Assembly (NCBI GenBank): GCA_016098155.1
Contig: JAAAJB010000012.1
Location: 62,001-126,000, forward strand
Direction of reading: 5' to 3'
Origin: Actinomortierella ambigua
Taxonomy: Eukaryota; Mortierellomycota; Mortierellomycetes; Mortierellales; Mortierellaceae
Length of the DNA: 64,000 nt
In this document: in pieces, positions 44,130-55,371 of the stretch
How the letters are laid out: every line of letters starts with the position of its first letter
Position numbering within the stretch: position 1 is the stretch's first letter
Made by a program: the position numbers and the translations under genes
The notes under the pieces: generated by a model
Database searches by the model: none
Told to the model about the DNA's origin: nothing
What the model saw: the letters and a program-made list of their open reading frames with translations, nothing else

Positions 44130-44798
44130 ATGTCAGAATATAATGACTGTAAGATGCTCGATGTGACAATCCACCGGGCCAGCAAGCTGAAGGACGTCGA
44201 GAGGTTTGGATGGAACGACCCATATGTACGACTTTTCCTGCACCATTCTGATCCGGATAAGGCAGCGTATCGGACACACACGATCCAAAACGGAGGACGA
44301 AGCCCTGTCTGGAATGCGACGTTGACACTGGATCACCTGACGGAGAACACCAAGAATCTGTATGTGGAGATTCTCGACTTTGAAAAGAAGCGGGCCGACC
44401 GCCTGATCGGCTTCACTGCGATCCCGCTGCAACAGGTGCGGATGCATAACGTCAACCATCGGCATACGGCCATATACGATGTCTTTGACTCGGATGGCAA
44501 AGCTCACGGCACGATCACGATCACTCTCTGTATCCGGCTCGACGATGAGTGGCAACCAGAGTCGATCAAGTTTGACGAGAAGAAGCACATGGCGAAGGGC
44601 ATGGCCTTGATCGAAGAGGAACACTGGGCTCGCATCAACAGCATCACTGGCAAGGTGCCCCAGGCTGCTCGTAACGATGTCACGGTCTTTCATGAACATC
44701 AAGCCTTCACCGGCCCCCCGGACGTGGTTGCCAAGTATATCGAGGCGGAAAAGGCCAAGCAAACGAACGGGACCCAGATGGCTGTCCATGAGATTTAA
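44130..44798 (+). CDS. Small single C2-domain protein 2 of a tandem trio
   Basis: Intronless, 222 residues. C2 domain at residues 8-135: LDVTIHRASKLKDVERFGW, NDPYVRLFL and loop 3 LDFEKKRAD with Glu in place of the central Asp, followed by LIGFTAIPLQQVR. The segment MALIEEEHWARINSITGK parallels LIPEHKKRIGNLAGK in C2 protein 1, and the C-terminus MAVHEI parallels SVREI, so these two are the closest pair. No targeting signal or membrane helix. The ATG (context ACCAGCCATG) follows a CT- and CA-rich leader. Function unknown; membrane or Ca2+-dependent recruitment is inferred from the domain only. Confidence 0.88.
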   Translation: MSEYNDCKMLDVTIHRASKLKDVERFGWNDPYVRLFLHHSDPDKAAYRTHTIQNGGRSPVWNATLTLDHLTENTKNLYVEILDFEKKRADRLIGFTAIPLQQVRMHNVNHRHTAIYDVFDSDGKAHGTITITLCIRLDDEWQPESIKFDEKKHMAKGMALIEEEHWARINSITGKVPQAARNDVTVFHEHQAFTGPPDVVAKYIEAEKAKQTNGTQMAVHEI

Positions 44799-45974
44799 AT
44801 AATAATAGCAAAAGAAAAAAAAAGGATATCGGGACAGAGGTAGGAGAGGAGAAGAGGGTTCCAATATACAGTATGTATTGTACTTTTTCTTTTTCCGTCC
44901 AAAGTTCTTCCCTGCTTCTCTGCTGCTGATCTTTCGTCCCAAATAGAAAAGAAGCGAGAGGGAAGGAAGGGGGAGGGGGGAGAATCGTGTGAGAACCGCT
45001 CTGGTCCAACTGAAAATGTTATTTTTGAATAAATTGCCCTCTTGTCATTGGTCTCAATTGTATGATTGAGGGAAGGGGGATAAGTGAGGAGGATCGTGCT
45101 CCCCTCCCGCACTACTCTCAAAACTGTGGTTTCCATGTCGCCCGCCCTCTGTCATGAGAGGATATAGCCAACACCGTAGTCCTTTACCATAGCCCATTAC
45201 TGCGACAACAGTCGTACTTGATAGAGGTGGTTGACCCAGGCAATACACCGGCCTCCTATCTCTCTATCTCTCTCTGTCTCTCTATCTCTCTCTCTTCCCG
45301 AAGACAAAACACAAATCGCGCTAAAATTATCAAAGCGGCATTGGCCAGGATCTTACACTAAGAGAGACGGACAACTTCTTTGGAAGATTGAGGGTGGGCG
45401 GGATCAGCAAGGGTTTGAGAGAGTTGTTATCCATTCAAACATGAAAACACGAAAGTGACGCGGGAGAAATATGTCCCCGCGCGGGAGAGGCGTTTTTACG
45501 TCACGCCTGCTTTTTTCACTTAGGTCATCAACTTTTTAAAATTTGGAGTGAAGTAAGGAGGAAAAGGTCTCGGGCAGGTCCCTCCCCCCATGGCCATTTC
45601 AGCCTTACTTCCCTCTCCCCCCAAAGGAAATATTATTGGGCCTGGGCATGTACAGCTTGCAAAGCGACATCGTTCGGTTGGGGAAGTGGGGGAGGCTGAA
45701 TATAGAACAACCAGAAAAACGCGTGAGAGTTTTTTTTTTTTTTGGTCAGGTCCCTCTCCACTACTACCATTCACACGTTCACATCTGGTGCTTGTACATT
45801 AGCCTACTCGTCATGTCACTAATTTTCTTTGTTCTTTTGGTCCTGAGAGATTCTCCTTAAATACCTCGTATTCCTGTGCTTTCCCTATTCCCACTCTGCT
45901 CCATAACCCATATCTACACCTTCCTCCCTTCCCCAAACTCACACATCTTTCTCTCCTCAAGACACCTCTCCACA
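44799..45974. other. Intergenic region between C2 genes 2 and 3
   Basis: No gene recognised. GA-rich and CT microsatellites near 44940-44985 and 45255-45300, and a pyrimidine-rich stretch from about 45870 to 45970 before the next ATG. Confidence 0.55.
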
Positions 45975-46705
45975 ATGCACGGCAAGATTCTTGATGTCAC
46001 TATCCACAGCGCCATCGGCCTCGACGATGTCGACAAGTCGGGCAAGAACGATCCCTATGTCGTCGTCTACACCGACCTGAAGAACATCAAGGGCACCGGT
46101 GGCCGGACACGCGCTCTGAGCGGCACCAAGAAGCCTGTCTGGAACGAGACCCTGAGCTTGGAGGACATTGACAACAACACCCGGTACCTCTACGTCGATA
46201 TTATGGTACGAACAAAAAAAATGTGCATTGGATATTTTGTGTCGTAATATATCAACACGAGTGGGCAGAAAAAGGAGTTTCATGTTGATATTCTATTCCC
46301 CTCCCCTGTCATTCCTATCTCCTACAGGATAAGGAGACCACTGTCGACGAACCCATTGGGTTTGCAGCCATTCCCCTGGACCAGGTCACCCATGCCACGA
46401 ACCACCGCTTCGATGGCACTTTCCAGGTCTATACCTACAAGGGCAAGGCCAAGGGTACGATTGACATTACGCTGATCATGCGTGAGCGCGGTCAGCCCCA
46501 GCAGAATGTCGACTCGAGCCATTGCAACTTCCGTGATGGTGTCACCGTTATCGACGAGGCCCACAAGAGCCATATCAAGAGTCTCGACCGCATGGAGAAC
46601 TTGGCCGATGTCTTGCAAGTCGCTGCTGCTGTCGGCGGTCTCTTTGCGGCTAGCAAGTTCTTGGGTGGAGGCGATGACAAGAAGAAGGCAGCCAAGGAGC
46701 ATTAA
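45975..46705 (+). CDS. Small C2-domain protein 3 of a tandem trio, with hydrophobic C-terminus
   Basis: 202 residues from exons 45975-46205 and 46328-46705 (GT-AG, phase 0). C2 domain at residues 5-125: LDVTIHSAIGLDDVDKSGKN, DPYVVVYTDL and loop 3 MDKETTVDEPIGF, again with Glu at the second loop-3 position. The intron falls just before DKE in that loop, whereas the two neighbouring C2 genes have none. Unlike them it ends with LQVAAAVGGLFAASKFLGG followed by a basic KKK cluster, which could be a tail anchor or amphipathic membrane helix. The long CT-rich leader and ACAATG context support the start. Function unknown. Confidence 0.88.
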
Positions 46706-47094
46706 TGCATCCTAACCCCCCACCCACCCCTGTCGTCTTTTCTCACACTGTTGTATATACTGAAGCAAAATGAAGTTTGGTTGTTCTTAAGCCATTTTTT
46801 ATGTGCATGAATGCAAGAGAAGGGGTTCGTGCCCACCACCACAGAATCTTTTCTCGTTCTTTCCATGCTGCCTCTCACATATCGAAGAGGGGCTACAAAC
46901 CACATAATGAAAGAGTGATCTCGCAGTTAAAGTGTCCTCAAGGAGTATGCCAATCAATGCATCAACACTTGGTCATGCTCAGACAACAAGTGAGGCAATT
47001 GGTACTTTCGTTCTCCCAATATTTCCCATGCCATGTAAAATAAATTTTCAAAAAAAAAAGCAGGTTTCAGCTGACGTGGGAAACGTCATCTATT
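46706..47094. other. Short convergent intergenic region
   Basis: 389 bases between the stop of C2 gene 3 and the stop of the AAA-ATPase gene. AT-rich; probably the two 3' untranslated regions. Nothing else seen. Confidence 0.6.
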
Positions 47095-50000
47095 TTACTT
47101 TGTTGCCTCGACATCAAAGCCCAGCGTTTTGAGCACCTTGCGCCGTTGTCGGCCTCCGTCACCATACAGACCGTCCCACTTTCGAAGCTCAACCAAACTC
47201 GACATGTCTTCGGAGCACGAGGGTGTGATCTGCTGGAACGCCTTGTCAAAGTGTGCCTTTGTGAGCACTCTTTTCAAAGGTGGCAAAGGAGGTGATGGGG
47301 AGGATGCAGAGGCTGAAGCAACATCCTGGCCACCACTACCATCAGATTGGACCTTCTTTTGCTCCTGCCGATACTTTTCCAGCAACGGCGTCAGATTGAG
47401 CGTCTTTTGACCTGGACTGTCTGCCAGGCCAACCCGCTCGAGAGACGGAGATGGTTCCTCGACCACCACCCATGGCGGCTGCTGGTGGCGCCCTTGCTGC
47501 TGCTGCTGCTGCTGCTGCTGAGCCTTCGCCGCCTCCTCTTCGACGGCCTCGCGCACAGCAGCCAAGACAGCGCTGACGCACAAGTTCTTCAAGTCGGAGC
47601 CAGAGAAGAGGTGGGTCCTCTTGGCGAGGTCAAGGATCTGGACGGACGAGGGGTCAAGTTGTTCCTGTTTCAGGTACACCTCCAAGATCTGGGCGCGTGC
47701 CCTCTCGTCAGGCAAGTCGACCAGCATCCGACGGGGCAGGCGTCGCAGGACGGCATCGTCCAGTTCAAAGGGCCGGTTCGTCGACGCCATGACGACGATT
47801 CCTTGGTTCTGCCCACTCGACCGCAGGCCATCCCACTCGACCATAAACTGGTTCAGGATCTCGCGTTGGCTAGCATGGCTTCCTCCTCCGGATCCCATCC
47901 CACCCCCGCCGCCGCCAGAGCTACGCGCTCGGAAGATCGAGTCGACCTCGTCTAAAAAGATGACACAGGGTGACAACTTGCGCGCCAGGCTAAAGATCGC
48001 CGCGACGTTCTTCTCGCCCTCCCCTACATACATGTCAAACACGTCCGAGGCCTTGATCTCGAGCATGCGTGCCCCAGACTCTTTGGCTACCGCCTTTGCT
48101 AATAGGGTCTTGCCCGTGCCTGGTGGCCCAAAGAGTAGCATGCCGGGCAAGAACTCGTGCTTGAGTAGACCTTGCGAGAAGATGTCTGGTCGGATGAGTG
48201 GCAACGTGATCATCGTCTGCAGGGCCTGGATCGTATCTGCTGGGATGATGGTGTTGGAGAACGTCGTTCTGATCTTGTCTATATTTTTTTTGGTTTAAAA
48301 AAAAGGGGGGGGGGGAGTGAGTAGGCTTATCCAATCCGGGTACCAAAATAATACCGAGAATAAAATGAGAGTACGGCTTTGTATTTACCTGGATCCACAA
48401 TGCAGCCTAGCAACCGCCGTTCATGCCTTGTACAGTCTTGTGGTCGAACAAGCTGCGTGTTCTCTTTAGGAGCAGCAGCCTGCTTGGCCCTTTTCGCCAG
48501 CACTTGTCGAAGATCCGTGTTGGCTTGGTAGACCTCCATTGCCCCCACCAAGGCCTGTCGTATCATCGCGTGATCGCTGTCCCGACCATCGTCGTCTCTG
48601 CGCAAAACATCATTCGTCAGAGACCAGGCTCCGGGCATCTGGTTAAGATATAACGTCCCCAATGTCATGGAAATCAGGCGGTACACCTTGCCAAACCCCC
48701 ATACCTCCCGACCGATTCCTTCCAACTCTCCAAACACATCCAAGGCTGCAGCGCGATCAAAAGCCACGTTTTGCACTGCCTGCATCACCCCGTCCTTGTC
48801 CGTTCCTCTGCCACCGCCGCTACCATTATCACCGCTGCCGCTACGGAACCGAAGGACGGCCTGCAAGTTCCGAACGTTGATCTTTTGGATTTGGCTCGTA
48901 TGGTCCCGAGCATACAGTCTCCAGTTGACGCGCGCGAGCGACACCTCACCCTCGGTCCGCGTTGCTGACAGCTGGAGCGGCATGTAGGGCGGGATTGAGA
49001 TGTGGTGGAACGTTGGCAGCGGTCCCGGTAACCGGTCCTGCGCCAGGCTTCCTAGCCCCAACAACAATTGGCGGTACTCGTTCGAAATACTACTGTCGCT
49101 CCTAGTGCTTGGACTGCTGCTGCTGCTGCTGTTGCCACTGGAGGCACCTCCAGGCAGTGTTAGGATATTGGTATTTGTCAACCTTGCGTTCTGAGGTTCG
49201 CTGATGTCGGCCCAATCTCCTCCTCTCATTCCACTCTCAGCTGCCACTGACTTGCTGCTGTCCTTGTCCTCGTAGACCGAAGGAGCGTGCCCAGCGACAA
49301 CCATCACATTGTGTCCAGCCTCGCGCACGGTCATGACAGCATCGACCAGCGATGGGAGCAACAGAGAGCCCGCCGAGGTGTGTACAATGTCGGAGATTTC
49401 CTTGAGGTACAAGATCTTGGGCTTCGTCAAGTCCTGGGTGGCGGCTGTCTGGCCCGGTGGGGTCGCAACCAAGAGAGCAGTCCAGAAGCGGTTTAGTTTG
49501 TCCTTGAGCGAAGAGCTGGAGGATGGAGAAGCAGAAAGAGAAGGTGTAGAAGAGGAGGAAGAAGAACGGCGTCCTCGCTTGTAGTTGGTAGAGGAAGATG
49601 AGGTTGGGTCTCGGACGAAATATCTCCGCTCGGAGGCGCGATCATCGTCGTCATCGTCGTCGTCATCATCGTCGTCGTCATCCACGTCGGCAAACCCTTC
49701 GTCTTCGTCTTCGTAGTCGTCCTCCTGCCGTATCTTGATCAGGATATCCTCGATTGTGCCGTCGTCGTCGGATGTCAGGAGGCTAAGCAATGAGTTCTGA
49801 TGGGTGGTCGGAAGAGCGTCCAGACTGTACGGATTGAACCCGCGGAGCAAATGATCCATGGGCCAGAGTGAAGCTGAAAGGTCGATGTAAAATAATAATA
49901 ATAGAAAGGGGTATTAGATATAGCCCATTAAAGCCTGTTCATATTGAGACAACAATTAAAAAATCGAATATTGTACCAGCTTGTCGTCCGCGACAAATTC

Positions 50001-50847
50001 CCGCTGTGAGCTCCATCATGTCCTGCATATCAATGGCCAGGACATCCGCACCAACCTCCTTTGCAGCAGCCATGGTCAGGGTCTCCAGCATGATTGACGA
50101 TCCTCGGACGGGCGAACTCAGGACAAGGTTGTTGTGCTTGGCCGGCAACCTTTGAGCGGCAGCATTGGTGGTCATCACAGGAGATAAGGGCGACGGGTGG
50201 GGTGCTAACAGGCACGACGCCATAATCTGTGCAACTTCCAGCTTGATGCCTCGGTGAACGTGGTACGCCATCGATGGTAGATCCTGCTGGATCGCTTCTG
50301 AGGCTGTGTAGTGGCTTTGGAGGAATGCCTCGGGGATCACCGGCACGTATCCAGCTGCTGTGTCCCGATGGATCGGATTGGATCCAGCCCCATGGCCACC
50401 GCCGCCGCTTCCACTGATTTTGCCTGGAACAGCCCACCATGTTTGTCGATGGCCTGTGGATAACGGTACCAGTGTCGTGGTAGACGGCGAACCAGGTGGC
50501 CTCCTCCTGAACGACCGCCGCTTGGGGCCTTTGGGTGAATATGGAAACTCTTCCGGGGTGGTCGTGGTATGACTGTGCGAGGGATCACTGCCGCTGGACT
50601 TGTCCGAAGGGGAGGGAGATGTGGTGGTGGTGGTGGTAGATGTTCTGCCGTTACTATGATCACCACTACCTCCGTCTCCTTTTCCCGTGGCCCCTGCGCT
50701 GCTGCTGAAGGTTCCTGAGCCGCCGGTCACTGATCCCGAGACAGGTCTGTCAGCGGACAGTGCCACGCGAGAGACATGGATGGTCCTGAATGAGGTGACG
50801 TGAGGGCGCAGCCGAGAGATGAGCTGCTTGGTCACCCGGAGATGCAT
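47095..50847 (-). CDS. Mitochondrial-type AAA ATPase (MSP1/spastin-related clade) with long N-terminal region
   Basis: 1179 residues from exons 50847-49977, 49873-48389 and 48278-47095. The N-terminus MHLRVTKQLISRLRPHVTSF is a strong mitochondrial presequence. A Gly/Ser/Thr-rich linker follows, then a region of unknown fold (about residues 180-780) that includes a run of 14 Asp near residue 350. The AAA module is in exon 3: Walker A GPPGTGKT at G836-T843, Walker B VIFLDEVD at V891-D898, sensor STNRPFELDDAVLRR, then LERV/polyglutamine linker and a C-terminal helix region. The sequence around SFSNT-IIP/ITLPLIRPDIF and LFGPPGTGKT resembles the meiotic clade (Msp1, spastin, katanin). I recall large fungal mitochondrial AAA proteins of this layout, function not established. 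The long upstream region could hold a substrate- or membrane-binding domain. Confidence 0.85.
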
Positions 50848-51095
50848 GTTCTAATGGGATGGGGCTCTTGAGCAGGTTGTTTGGTTTCATTCGCATTCTC
50901 ATTTGCATTAGAGACCCTGCCACTGGGTCTCCTGCAGATCCCAGCCGCTGGTCCAGCGTGCCTGGCCGTTTTCGGTCACGAGACTGAATGAGGCCTCAGA
51001 GACGCCACTCTGTTTGGCAGGAAAAAAAAAAAAAGAAATGACAAGAAATAATGGAATAGTTTTATGATAGATAAATAAATAAACTACACAGGGTG

Positions 51096-53190
51096 TTACT
51101 TGACCTCCTTGATCTCCTCCTCGGCGACCTCAGCCTTGCCATCGACGGAGTAGGTATCCTTCTCATCTTGGGACTTGGCCTCCAGAGGATCGAGTCCCAT
51201 GGCGATTCTGTCCTGGGTATCCTGGTCTTGCTCCAAGTTGACATGCTGCAACAGAGCCGCACAGATAAGGCCGAGGGCGGCGACAGCCAAACCCATGATC
51301 GACATGAACTTTTGCGCCTCGCTCCAAGCATAGACGACCTGGGCCTTGGCGGCGGGCTCCAGGTTCTTGACGTACACTCTCGGATCGTTCATCGCCTTGT
51401 CCAAGTTGACCGGCAGGGTCACATGCTTCTCCAGCATCGACGGCAAGTACTGTGTCCACAGGCCTCCGGCCATCGAGTTGCCTACGGCAGAGCCAAACGA
51501 GACCAAGATCTGCGACGCGCCGACGACGGTGGCAATGTCACGCTTGTGCACAACACCGGTGACCATGACCGAGGCAGCCAAGTGAGCCATTCCACCGCCA
51601 GCACCGGCAATCGACTGCGAGGCCACGACCAAGAAGGTCGACGCGTCCTTGTGGCGGGCGGGGATCATGAGACCGACACCGATGATGTAGACGATGATAC
51701 CGATCCAGATGACGAGACGAGCGCGCTTCCAGCGCTTGATGATCACACCTGCAAACAGCTGGAACAGAAGCCAGGCCATCTGGAAGCCACGGACGAGCAA
51801 GAAGGCCTCACCGTAGGTCAGGTCGCGCGAGACGAGGAGGTACTGGGTCAGATACTGCCAGACGACGTTGCCCTGGACCTTGAGCAAGAACATGATCATG
51901 AGCGAGCCGAAGGCGGTGCGGTTGGTCCAGATCTTGGTCGACATGATAGGTCGCTTGGCCCAGCGGGCCTCCCAGACGAACAAAAAGATGAAGACGACCA
52001 GACCCGCCGTGAAAACACCGTACACGTTCGGGTTCTTCCAGTTGCCGGGCGCACGACGCGCCAACACCAGCGGCAGCAACATCATGCTCAGCGCGATCGT
52101 GATCAGCGCGGCACCCACAACGTCAAACTCAGTCACCAGCCAGCGCAAAGTGCGGCGAGGTGGCACGCTTTGCTTGCGACGCTTGACCTGCACATGCACG
52201 TACCACAGCGGGATGATGAGACACAGCGCTCCCACGCCAGAGATACAGCCCATCAGGATGTAGGCGATGCGCCACTTGTCCTCGGGGCCACCAAGCGTCA
52301 GAGGGTCGATCAAGACCTGTGCCACCCAGATGTTGATAACGTTGCCCATGTCGTACATTGCAAACATGATACCGCGCTCAAGCAGGCTCGTGGTATCTGG
52401 ACGTTGTTGAATTCATTAGTAGAAAAGATGGAGAGAGAAGATGGGAGGTGAAAGGAAGGCGACAAAAGTGAATTAGGTTCGTTTCCTTTAGAGTGAACAA
52501 ACTGCGCCTCCTCTCCCTCTCCTTTCTCAAACTTACCAGCAATGACGACCTGGGACAAAGCCTGGATACCGGTCAAGCCCGTGGCGTAAAAGATCTGACC
52601 AATACCCAAGTGCAGGAACTCCTGTGCAAGACCATCGATGGTCAAACCAATCAAGTACGAAGTGAAGGCAAATGTCAGTGCACCGGCACGGCCAAAGACG
52701 TCCGACACCTTGGTGTAGATTGGAACCAAGGCGGTCTGCAACACGGCCAGGATCGTAGGCAAGACAGCGGTCAGGGACGTGAGCTGAAAGTAGTTGGCGA
52801 CGAAACCACCAATACCTTGCGTCAAGCATGCCTCGAACGAGACACAGAAAGCCTGAACGAGGACACTATTCATATGTCATATGAAAGTGAGCAGGAGGAA
52901 AGGGAGGGGAGAGAGGCACCGCGTTGGGGCGGGGAAGAAGGGCATGGGAAAAAAGGAGGGGGGGGAAACCGGCTAGTGAGTATTGAGTATTTTTTTTTTC
53001 GTGCAGCAACAAAGACAACAAACAGCAGAAAAGCAGAATCATACCCAGCCCACAGCCAGTAAAACTCTCTCTTCGTCATATGCTTGCGCTCGAGGATCTG
53101 ATTAAACTCCTCGTTGGGAGCATCCGTAGAGTTGTGTTCACCCACGGAGGGTGTGCCAATGGCCTGCTCTTCCCGGGATCGGCTATCCAT
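51096..53190 (-). CDS. MFS siderophore-iron transporter (Arn/SIT family)
   Basis: 591 residues from exons 53190-53045, 52865-52537 and 52396-51096, phases matching. Imports ferric siderophores across the plasma membrane by proton symport in characterised relatives. Membrane helices are spread throughout, roughly 14 as in this family: SFEACLTQGIGGFVANYF, then DVFGRAGALTFAF (the MFS loop 2-3 motif) and WRIAYILMGCISGVGALC. The C-terminal half has SQSIAGAGGGMAHLAASV and GSAVGNSMAGGLW, typical of Arn/Sit proteins, ahead of the long extracellular loop before the last helix. The N-terminus is hydrophilic. An inverted GATA-site pair lies 0.4 kb upstream, suggesting repression in iron-replete cells. 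Family level is firm, specific siderophore unknown. Confidence 0.92.
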
Positions 53191-55371
53191 TGTGGTTACT
53201 GTAGATCTTGAGGACGAAGGCGAGACGAACCCTTGTAGGAGAAAATACTGCTCGAATGAACAAAGGCGCTTGACTCAAAGGAGCAATAGGACCAGGCAAG
53301 AGCTGGCGGGAGTAGGGGGGGCAGGAGGGGAGAATGAAGGAAGGGCCTTACAGAAAGGGAGGCAAAGAATCAGGAAGTTGTGTACTTTTATACGTTCTGG
53401 CATCTCCGTTTTCAAAGTTTTGCAACCTTGCATGGGTGGTCCTGCATACCCACGCCCCAAACAGAAGAAAAAAAAACATCCCATCCTAACTCGGGGTTCA
53501 GAGTGTGCAGTAGCCGAAAAAGGGCCATTGGAGTGCCCCCGTTTTGGTTCGTCGCCGTTAAGCGACTAGACTCCCGAGTTTATCTGATAATGGGTTTGAT
53601 TTTCGAGAAAAACAACCGCCATTTTCGCCTGTATTTCATTATCAGATAAAGGTATGAAGAGCTGAGGGTGGGGGAGGAGAGAAGAGAGACGGGGCAGCGA
53701 TCATTTCTCAAAACTGGTGGACAAAACCGGGAGGAGTCAACATTCTCCTCTCCCTCCCCACCTTCTGGTGCGAGGCAAGGCGAGCTCGATCCCAAATCAA
53801 CAAACAGTGTTTTTTTTTCGATCACGCCAAAACAAACCCAACCATCTCTTAGTGAAGTTGGCGGAGTTGGCTTTGCCAATACTTTAGTGCTAGCAGGAGA
53901 CGTGAAGGGTCCTCTTTTTTTTTTTTTTTTTACCTTTCGCTCTCCAAACGAAAACAGCTCAGCATGGTTTTCTCTGCTCCGTCTGGAATCAAGAATAATG
54001 AGTGGTCTTCGATCTGATTCGTGTAATTGGCCGCAAAAAGAACCCTGGAGCGATTCGTCCAAGAGCGCAAGCTCTCGCAGTTTTCTGCTAGCATTGCGGC
54101 TTGAAGGGTTCTCCCCCCTCGAGGCTGTGGTAAGCAACATCTTTCTTGCAGAGTGGAGGATTCGATCCGTGCCATTCAGGGAGTGAAGACTGGTACTACC
54201 ATGTGGCTACTTTCGACATCTCGGATATAGCGTTCAAGGAGTTTGTTTTTTGTTGTATTCCTTTATTTGTCCCAGCCTTTGGGCGTCCTCCAAACACATC
54301 AACACGAAAACAACCTTCAAAAAGCATGCTCACACTCTCATCTCGATACAGACGACACATACCCCCAATCGAAACACCTATTGATCGTCTCAGTTTACAA
54401 GGATGGTTCAAAGTAACCTTCCCTGGTAAGCGTTCCAGGCTCCCTCCCTCCGTTTCCCGGGTCCTAATCATATATTTTTTACCAGGTTACCATGTCCTAA
54501 TGTTTACAGACACACACACACACCTTACATCTCCGCCTTGGCTCTTACCCAAACTGAAGTTACACTTAAAAACTAACTATGCACGTCCATCTGAATATTG
54601 GGCCACATGTCATCTGTTTTGTTTTTCTCCAGAAGGGAGAAAAGGAGGGGGGGGGGGAAGACAATTATCGAGTCACCAGGTGAGGTTGACCGCACAGCAC
54701 CCCACACCTGGCATACAAACAATAGAATGTCTGGAAAAAATCAACAATCGACGAACTATGAAGAGTTTTCAGAAAGCGAAGTGACTGTATAGTATGTTGG
54801 AGAGAGAAAAGAAGATGAGATGTCATAGCTCCGTTACACATCTCGGATGCCACCTCACTGTCCCACTCACACATACCTACATACATACATACACACTCAC
54901 ACACACACACACGCACTCTCTCTCCCTCCACACCATGCTCGAGATATACTTTCTCCGTGCTTGACTGTAGAGTCTTATTGTCTAGACCCTCGGAAATTCA
55001 TAGACAAAAGAAGTAGTTATGGTGGCACTGGTTCTGCACCGCCAATCTTATACAGCATGGCTGAACAACCACAACAAAAGGGAGAAGAAACTGGTGACAT
55101 AATAGTAGCACTGCCATGTGGCTTTTTTTCGTAGCGTGGCTGATTACGCCGATGGTATGGTTACAAATTGATAGTCTATGGTACAGTGTGCGGAGGAAAA
55201 TCCAAAATAGGGAAAGAGGGATGGCTCCCCTCCCCCAAAAGAAGTAAGAAAAAAATACAGGGCCCCTGTAGTCCCCCTTCCTCTTATCCTCCTCCTCCTC
55301 CCCCCAGCCCAGATTAACTCTATATACGTGGTGGGCGAGGAAACGGAAAAAAAACAGAGGGTTCACTTCGC
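53191..55371. other. Long upstream region of the siderophore transporter
   Basis: Holds the GATA inverted repeat (53579-53650) described separately. A short GA-rich stretch lies at 53230-53370 near the transporter start. The rest has CA microsatellites (54500-54515, 54890-54912) and poly(T) runs. No gene was recognised; the PTH1 stop is at the right end. Confidence 0.55.
53579..53650. promoter_or_regulatory. Inverted pair of ATCWGATAA sites, probable iron-GATA-repressor operator
   Basis: TTTATCTGATAATG (53579-53592) and CATTATCAGATAAA (53637-53650) are perfect reverse complements separated by 44 bases. Each arm contains ATCWGATAA (53582-53590 and 53641-53649) within a small palindrome TTATCWGATAA. 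ATCWGATAA is the published recognition site of fungal iron-sensing GATA repressors (SREA, Sre1, Fep1, Urbs1). It sits 389-460 bases upstream of the transporter ATG (53190). The match is direct; the regulatory role is inference. Confidence 0.72.

Noticed and set aside
51093..52451. 452-codon open frame on the plus strand
   Set aside because: It is antisense to the siderophore transporter, whose minus-strand frame has clear family motifs; its His/Asp/Gln-rich translation is a codon-bias shadow.
54150..54170. GGATTCGATCC as a tRNA T loop
   Set aside because: The flanking bases do not pair as a T stem and no other cloverleaf arms are found.
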